Below are positions 49,501 through 58,614 of a DNA stretch of 64,000 nt, piece by piece. The stretch covers positions 153,940,445 to 154,004,444 of the forward strand of contig CM043950.1 in the NCBI GenBank assembly GCA_014529385.2. The letters run 5' to 3'. The notes under the pieces are model-generated. The model made no database searches, was not told the origin of the DNA, and saw only the letters and a list, made by a program, of their open reading frames with translations. The number at the start of each line of letters is the position of its first letter. The first letter of the stretch is position 1. Source of the DNA: Adiantum capillus-veneris. Taxonomy: Eukaryota; Streptophyta; Polypodiopsida; Polypodiales; Pteridaceae. Made by a program: the position numbers and the translations under genes.

Positions 49501-52500
49501 CCACTGAATCTAAGATCTGATCAATGAATGGAAGAGGATATGGGTTCTTCTTAGTGGATGCATTTAAGGGCTTAAAATCTACACAAATCCTCCACTTTCC
49601 ATCCTTCTTTGGACTGACTACTACTGGACTCACCCATTCTGTGGTCTCTATTGGAACTATGAACCCTGCCTTCAATAACTTGTCCACCTCTACCCGCAAG
49701 GCTTCCATTTGCTCTTGACCCATCCTTCTTAGCCTTTGCCGCACTGGCTTAACACCTTCTTTCAGCTCTATATGCATCTCTTCACCCTTGAACCCTCTGA
49801 TCTCATCATATGAAGTAATGAACAAATCAGGAAAACTAGCCAGCATGTGCAAATATTTCTCCTTCTCCATAGCTGAGAGGTCTCCACTTATCATTTGTGT
49901 TATCAATGCTTGCTTCTTTGACAACTCAACCTTGGTTTGCATCAGCCCTTCAATCACTTCATAAGACCCTTCACTTTCATCTTCAACGTCATTTGCAAAT
50001 GCGACTACACCAGACTCCGGGATTCCTTTGTCCATCAAGAGAAATGCAACATCAGCATCCTCATCACTGCTGGTAGTACTATCACTGTCCTCATCAGAAA
50101 CTGTGGAATAGTCTTCATCACTAGACCCATCCTCATCTTCATAAAGCTCTTCCAATCGTTTCCTTGTGTCCATATTGTATAGCTTCTTGGCACCTATCTT
50201 TCCATAGAGGCTAATCGTACCATGTCGCCAATCCTGACCCAGCTCCCACTGCACGTAACCATGGTCTGCCTAGTATAATAGGATATGCTCCCAACCCCGC
50301 TGGCATCACATGAAAATCAACCACTGCCTTTGCATCATATGCCTCCACTTCTAAATCTTTACAACACCCAAACATTTTACTTTTTGATGGTTTGTCAATC
50401 TAATCCGGAAGCCTGACACCCCCAGACACTGTAAGACCCATCTTCTCAACGCATGAGTGTGTAATGACACATGTTTGGGCTCCACCATCCACATAACCTT
50501 GTCCCAAATTTTTCCTTTTATGCCACACATCTATTGGGCAAATGTCTGGTAGCTCATCCATTGCCAACACCTTAATTGAACCTCTCTCTGACTCTTTCTC
50601 CATTGGGTTAACCATCCTCTTCCACTGTCGCTTTAGCTTAGGCACCATCTCTATAAGTTGCCCAAAAGTAACATCTGCCTTCCTGCTTGTCAGATCCTCC
50701 TTCAAGTCATAGCTTAATTGCCCATCCCCTAGTGGAAAATCTGAAACATGAAACTTTCGACGAGCTCTCCTTTTCCTCTTGGCCTTGACATCCTCATCTT
50801 CATGACTCTTTCCCTTCTTCTTAATAGGACCTAGGGCACTTCTTCCTTCCTTGTCCTCTGTCGTCCTCTTCCCAATAGGCATCACTAATGTATCCTCTAG
50901 CTTTGATGCCTTCTCCAAGGTGACTACACTTAGCACTTTTGTCTTTCCCTTTTCCTCCTGGGTTAATCCACTGGTTCCTTCATCTCCCTTAATTTCGATG
51001 CCATAATCATTTGACCTAGTTAGCACCTGTCTTGGCAATGGATACATGTCTCTACCCATCCTTGGTGGCTTATCACATTGCGGGCTGATGTGGCCCAACT
51101 CTCCACAATTATAACATGTCGGCGTCTGCCTCCAAAACCTACCATTGCTTTGTCCAGCACCATTCCTGGGTCTTTCTTCACCTCCTGGCTGATTTGCAAA
51201 CCTCCCTCGACCTCGATTATTTCCCACTTGACCTAGAATGTTTAGGCTGAGATTCTTCATCAAATCTACCACTTGCCTCATGTCTTGCCTTAGTCCATTA
51301 TCTTGCACCGCTGTAGTGACCACTGCTGGCATAACCTGAGGAGTAACAGCAACCACTGGTTCATGATGAATCCCTGGCATGCGACCTTGTAAAGAGTCCA
51401 TAAGCTGAAATTCAGACCTCATGGGCAAAGACTCTACTCCTAGCTGGCTCATTTTCCTCAGCTTCCACTCTTTGTTCCTTGCTACTTCCAATGCATCTTC
51501 ATATGTCCTAGGCTTCTTTAGCTCCACTCTCCAACGTATATTCTCCCAAAGACCAGCCCAGAACCTGTCCTTCTTCATCATGTCAGGCGGGGGTACCTGT
51601 GGTGCTAAGGCTTTGCACATTCTCTCCCATGCCAATGAGAACTTTCGTATGTATGCATCTACCGGCTCACCTTCCTTTTGCACTAAAGTCTGTACTTCTT
51701 GCCACACTTTGTCAGGATCTTCTATCTTCACAAACTCCACTTCCAATCCATGCCTTAGATTGTCCCAACTCAATCTTACAGGTGGATCAGCCACACGCAA
51801 TTCCTCTTCAAATGCTTTAGACCAAACTCGTGCATCACTCTTCAAACAAATTTGGAGAACGCGTAACATCTGCGCCGGGTCGTGAATCTGGTTGCTAATG
51901 CATACAACCTCCATCTTTTCCAAAAAGTCTTCCACATCTTCATCACTTCTTCCATGAAACTCCGGATAAGAGAAAGCCATGGCTACCCAATTACGATGCT
52001 TCGAGAACCCCTTCGAACACACGGGCAAGAACCCAAAACTTTTGACTGATTCAATTCCCAGAAACTTCAATGGAGCTCAGCTTTAGATAAGGACAAACAC
52101 ATGCATGAGTTTTCATAGTTAATCATTGGAATTACAACAGGCAAAGGACATTCCAGGATCTCTCGTAATCTTCTTGGCCCGAACATAAAGACTATGCGCT
52201 GCTGGAAAAAAATCTTCCTGGACACATGAACATTTATCTGGATTCTTTGAGTTAAATGAAAAGGAGTGAATTGAGATCCATTTTGATCATCCATTAAAGT
52301 CAACCATGCAACTCCCAAGAAAGCACACTTGTCTTATCCTCTCATTTTGCCAAAATTTCAGTAGCATAACAACATAAATGCCTTAAAAGACCAAAAAACC
52401 AGCCATCATAACTTGGAAAAATTTTGACAGAGTTTCCCTTGAAGTAGAGCAGTGAGAACCCAAAATATAGACTGTATATGTATGCATAAACTGTCAACAA

Positions 52501-54468
52501 TAGAATCCGAGCATCAAGTAGGAATCACTAGTACATAGCCTATGGCGAGGTCACGAAAAGGGTGCTCCAGCTACCTGTATCACCGAAAGGATCTCCACAT
52601 TTGAGAATCCCCCAGCTCAATCAAACCTCACGCTATCGACCCTCACACGAAGGCTAACGTAAATCGCGTATAGTCAAGTCTCAGAAATGACTATCTTCCA
52701 GACCAAGTCTCAGAAATGGCTGGGACTGCCAAATAAAACCAAGTATGGCTCCACAAATGCGTACAATGGCAGTTTCCACAAGTAACGTACAATACAGCAG
52801 ACAATGCGCTCAAACAAGCGCCAACTGATGCATACCCACGGCAACTGCAAGTGACTCCCACTTGCCAATGTATCACTGAACTCCAGCTACCTGTACCTGT
52901 GAGAATCACCTATACCTATATCTGTCCCTGTAACCTGTAACCTGTAATCTGCAATCTGCAACCTGTAATCCCGAATCTCGAAGCTTGAAGCTTGAAGCTC
53001 GAAGCAGAAGGTACTCGAAGAAGATCCTCAGTAGGGGCGCCAAAAGAATGTGAGCGGGATGGAAACACACAGAACGCCTCTATAACGACTCGACACACAC
53101 TCTTGGGAAGATACACACACTATGGGACACCACTCGGCTTACACAACCCTCCTGGCCGAGACAGGAAACACACCCATGGAGCGAGAGGAGAGAGACTATC
53201 CACTTGCCCACTCCACACAGAGACACACACACACACACCCAAAAAACTCAGCTCAAAAGAGGATAACTTCTGATGTTTAGATACAAATGAGCTTGGGCCA
53301 ACACCAATGGGACAAACAGCTCACACAATATGGGTAAAAGATACCAGATACAATCACAAATTGGAGAAGAAGCTTCGCTCATAGGAGAAACTTACACAGC
53401 CAAAACAGCAGAAAAAGAGTGAGGAATTTGCCAAAATGGACAGCGCCATCGCGTCCGGAACGGCCCAAAACCCCAGTCTACAATGTCAAAGTGCTCAAAT
53501 CCGACCTCAGATGAGCAGTTTTCGGCTACAACAGGCTCCAAAATGAGCAAAAACACACCTGCGGCTGTTCCTCCTCTCTTCTCCACGTTTTTTCTCGTCT
53601 TCTCTCTGTTTTTTCAGTTCCCACACTTAGCTTTATTAGTTGGGCACCCTTGGCCTTTTAGATGACCTCAAACGGACCCCAAACAGGCCAAAAACTGACC
53701 TCGCAGTGCATAGTTGTCACCTTTTTGCATCCATACGCACACCTGGCACTCGATTTTTTCCAATAATGCGTCCCGCCACCACGTGGAGTGGCTCCAAAAA
53801 GTGGTCCTCATGATGACCTCTCTGCATAATTCTCACAAGAAAACACCCACGTTGTGTTCGTACTCCTCCACGTGTAAGTATTGACCCCATTCGACCTCCT
53901 GACGCCACTAGATGCCATCTGACGCACCTGCTTACCTCATGTCGTCAGCCCGCCGGTAACTTCCTCGAGAAGTTTTACGCGCTACCAACTCCTCATTATT
54001 ATAGAAAAAACACACTGGTACTGGTAACGATGAAAATCGATGCACTATGTACATGCTGTCCTACCTGTACACATGTGGGCCCCACGTAACCACCTGGCTC
54101 TGGAAAATGGGCAATCCTTTATTTGATGCACCATGCTTGTGTATGTACATATGCGCAATCCCTTGCTCCAAAAAACTCCTGACAACGCCCAAGTGGCCTT
54201 GGGTTACGTGCGATCACAAGAAGCAAAAAGAATTGTGGTTCTTTTTGCTTCTTTCCTTGAGTGATGATACCGAACACTGCCAAAGAGCTTTCATACCAAT
54301 GTAATGTGCAGCGGAAATGAATGACGGTGTAAGCTCAGGATGAGTGAACAATGAATACTCAAGAATCCTTTTACTTAAGAGGAAGAGAGAACCGTCCTTA
54401 CTTAGAGAGAATTGTGCAATGACCAAAACAAAGAGTGGAAACTGTGAGTGCAAAGTGCATGACAGTGC

Positions 54469-54502
<34 letters not shown>

Positions 54503-57500
54503 ACGACACCAGATGGGGTCCCAAACCCCCCTCCAAGGGCCCCCCTCTCTAGCAACAGAGAGGTATTTACTTTAGATTGTACAAATCTGGTACAGTGGTC
54601 CTGAATGCAATGGAACTAGTCGACGACAACGATATCGATGATGACTATGAAGATGACTTTGACGATGTCGACGTCAAGGTCAAGATCTGCGAGGCTAATT
54701 GCTAAAATCTGAAAACGCTAGGTATACTGCTGGGATTTGAATGTTGGTGGTTTTGTTTTTTGTTTTCGGAGTCGGGTAGGGCACGCCCGGCCGCTCCCCT
54801 CATACACCAAAAAAAGTATACAAGAAGAACGACCAGGACTATGCACCCAGAAACCAAAGGCAGACGCTTTTGTCACTAGTTTCCTCTGGACTACGAGAGT
54901 CCAGAATTATCTACACTCTTAGGGCCATGACTAATCCCTTAAGAGACCCATTTCGCCAACTTGATTTGGGCGTGACAGCGACCAAGTACCTCTGTTCAGA
55001 GGCCCACGTACTGCGGGACTTGCTTCGGTCTTCCCTTTGGAGTTGCCTCCTCCAGGTAACTTATCGCTCACCTCACTAAACTGCCTTTGAAACCCGACGG
55101 TTTTCCCCTAGGAAATGCCATACCCGCTTGGTGGTCGTCACAGCAAAGTTCTGCTACAGTGATTGGGTGCAGGATCTGCGAGGATAAGGGCTGAACTCAA
55201 AACGCTGATATCTGGCTGAAAACGTTGGTTCATGCTGCTGAGAAAACGCTAGAGTTGGTTCATGCGGGTACTGCCTGGTACTATCGGGGTCTTGCTCCTC
55301 TCTGTCTTCTGCTTCTACTAATGCCCCTTGGCCTCCCTCTAAAGGTGTAATTAATTGGGTCAAGTAACCATCAGTAAGGCACCCACAATTTGGTAAATAA
55401 TAAGTCACTTATCAATAAAATGACTTATAAGAGGTGTTTTACATGCCGTCGCAAAAATGGGTTCATGTGGTGAAAATTGCTCATGCTAGGTATTGATGAT
55501 AATGCTAGTGGTTGTGCAATCAGAGGGTATGCAACTACTCTAAGTGCCTGGATATGCACGGCCTGCGAACAGGCTCACAAAGGTGCCATAACACTTCTTA
55601 AGCTACCTAAACCCTAGAAGTAGGTATAGCTTGTCCACATGCACATAGGGTTAGATGTGCACGTGACAGTGGAAGCCATATGACATAAAAGACACATGCA
55701 CCTAAGAATCTCTGCACCTCAATGACACTTACGTCTCCTTCATTCTTTGAATCGCATCAACCTTAGCGGGACGAGGTCTTCTACCATCAGGACCACACAA
55801 ATGCCCTACAAAAGCACTTCTTTTACTCCAAACACAGGTTTTGTTCCCGACAAGGTAAGGTTGACCTCTTCTATGTGGATAGTAACCTCTCATAATCATC
55901 TATATAATTTGCCACAAATTTGTGGCACCCCTTTGAATCCAAAGCCTCATCTGTCTTTTATGTCGCATCCTTTAATTGGCACATCATCTAGAAAGGGCAT
56001 AGTAATTTGGGGTATAAAGTCCCGTAAAACTTCGTTCATGCCATTCATCATAACTGCTAAGGTACACATCCTTACCAATCCCAAAGGTGTCTTCATGGTG
56101 GTCAGATCCCTGCTTTCCATTGCTAGTTGGAATTGATCATACCTTGAGTACAAATCTCCCATAGAGTATATTGCCCTTCTTGCAAATGCTTGCGAATTCA
56201 TCCACAATAGACCCTTTACCTACATTCTTGATTGTGATTTTGTTTACTGGCTGCATATCTTGAATGAAGCACAAGGCTCCATTCTTCTTTGGCACAATGA
56301 ACCATCTATTTGAATATGGAGTGCAAGAGGCTCCAAGATGCCCATTTTAATCTTTTCATTAAGCGAATCAATCAACTTCGGCAGGTGAGCCTTTGGAACT
56401 CGAATTGGCCGCAAGTTCCAAGGTGCATGAGGTATAGTGAAAATTACCATAGGTGCAACAATGCTTTGATCAACACATCCTATCTCACTTGGTTAAATGA
56501 AAATGCCTTACCATGTCTGGAAAGCATCTCCTCAAAGCACTTCTTCTCAATAGGAGTTAAAAACTCATCACAACCAATTTAAAGCTCCTTCAAAGATTCC
56601 TATGTAAACTTGTGTCCAATCTGTCTTGGATCCCTAAGATTTGGCTGCAAAGCAACCTGCTCTACCTTTTCCCTACAATCTGAAGGTAGAGGTAAGGCCA
56701 CTGGTTTAACCTTCCTTAGAGAATCTGAAGCAGTCATGATGCCATAAATGTCATGTACAAGTCCAATAGTTTTTTTCCCTTTCACTAGGCTCGGACTACC
56801 CCTCTCTTGGGGACGTGTTGAGGGGGCTGCCTCAAAGGCCATCAAATGGTGATCAGATTGGTTTATCGCCTTGCCCTCATATACTGCCACAACCAGCCTA
56901 GCCAACCCAAATCAGTCCTGAGACCTCAAAAAATAGGATAGAAAAAAGAAAATATGGAAAATAGGGTAAATCAAGGCAGTAGTGCACCGTAGAAAAATAT
57001 CCAAGGCTTGGGAAAAATACCTAACACCTACAAGAGGCTAGATAGCCGCGATCCAAGCTTGACAAGGCTCGAAATGGCCAAGCCAGAAAAAGTTTCTACC
57101 TTGCTCGACCAAGCACAGCCACAAAATAGCCCTCACTCCCTGTCACTTGTCCCTCAACGATATCAAGACCAATTGAATGATTCCAAAAATATTCCAAACT
57201 CCAACAAGACTCAATAATTGAAGAGTGCTCATACATCTCGATAATGAGAATGAAGCGACAAGAGGTCACTTATATACCTTTAAGTGACCTAAAGCTATGG
57301 AAATAGGGAGCACCCCAGTTTAGGACTCACTAGTTCTAAAAATCTTTCATATCATCAAAATAATCACCACTGACATAAAAAGCTAATAAATGTGCCAGCA
57401 CACATTAAAATATGCCATAGCAAGTAAAAAGCCGATAATGGGCACAATCGGCTAAAAATGCATAGACAAGGCCATTATGGCCATACAGAGATGATGTCCA

Positions 57501-58519
57501 ACCTAGGATGCCACCTGATGGTGATGGCATATCTCCAGTAGACTTGACCAAGAAGATTCTTCACTTGTCTCTAAAATAGTATGTATGGACTCTACGCCAT
57601 GATTAGGAACATTACGTTTGCAATGAAAGTCAATAGCAGATTTACTACAAATTATTGCAAGAAGCATTGGAAAGGACCAGATACTTGAATGATACAAAGA
57701 AGTTGTGAATTTACTTTGAAGGCTTAAAAGTATGTGAAATTGGCTACACGGATGCAAATTATACAAGGAATGCGGACAAGAAAAGGTCCTCGCTCTGTCT
57801 TTGCATTCACTGGCGAGCACTTCCACGGCGATCTTGTTTGCAAGATAGTACGTCTCAATCTACCACAAAAGTGGAGTATGTTACTACGTGAGAGGCCGGC
57901 AAAGAAGTTAAGGAAGCTATATGGCATACTCATCTAATAGGAGATTTGGATATTGTTGCAAACCTTCTCGTTTTTCAGTGTGATAATCAAAGTGTTATCT
58001 ATTGTATCATGCAAAGACGAAGCACATCACTACTGTGAAGTATCGTGGGGTGCATGAGGACATGTGCATGCAAGTTTGTCAAGATTCATGCAGGTGACAA
58101 CCTTGCGGATATTCTTACAAAAGTCTACCTTCTGAGAAGTTTGCACATTGTTGAGTGCTTATCGACACTAAGTAGAGATACATACGTGCTCTACAAATCT
58201 TGTATCAAGCCACCCACCAACTTACAAATTCATCATTCATTCTCATTCTTATCAAAACAGAACCGTAAGGGACTCGGAAGTGCATGCATTGCTACTACTC
58301 AACCCACACATAGGTCTCTTCTCTCCTCTAGGATCAGGTGCGATTTATCACTCTGCATACTTTTTCATCCCAACTGGTCTTCAAATCTGGTGTTGTTTTC
58401 CACCACTGTTTCTTTGGCATATAAAGAGAGAGAATTTTCTCTCCTATTCGACCATGGATTCAAGAAGGCAATAACACTCTTGCAACTTTTGAGGCAGGAT
58501 GATAATACACTGTCACCGT

Positions 58520-58614
<95 letters not shown>

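Larger units (their letters stand above)
45467..54184 (-). mobile_element. Tat-lineage Ty3/gypsy retrotransposon, full length (8718 bp)
   Basis: The two LTRs, 45467-46602 and 53049-54184, are both 1136 bp and almost identical: by eye about four substitutions and two short dinucleotide indels. ACGC flanks both ends (45463-45466 and 54185-54188). The primer site, next to the 5' LTR on the minus strand, starts TGGCGCCCC; a purine-rich tract (AGGGGATGGGCAAA) precedes the 3' LTR. Order on the minus strand: gag-protease, RT, degenerate gypsy RNase H, second archaeal-type RNase H, integrase. The extra RNase H is the hallmark of the Tat lineage. Three stops and one frameshift interrupt the frames. 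Confidence 0.95.
44930..55668 (-). mobile_element. family X copy, truncated and split by the Tat element
   Basis: The right part is an LTR at 54300-55668 (on the minus strand TGTCACGTGCAC to TTACA) with a decayed primer site just left of it, and 54185-54299. The left part, 44930-45466, is interior sequence including the [10 protein letters not shown] gag start near 45117. It corresponds to 18230-18800 of the complete X element. The Tat element lies between them. The other LTR is missing; a chromovirus-type LTR abuts the left end. Confidence 0.75.
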
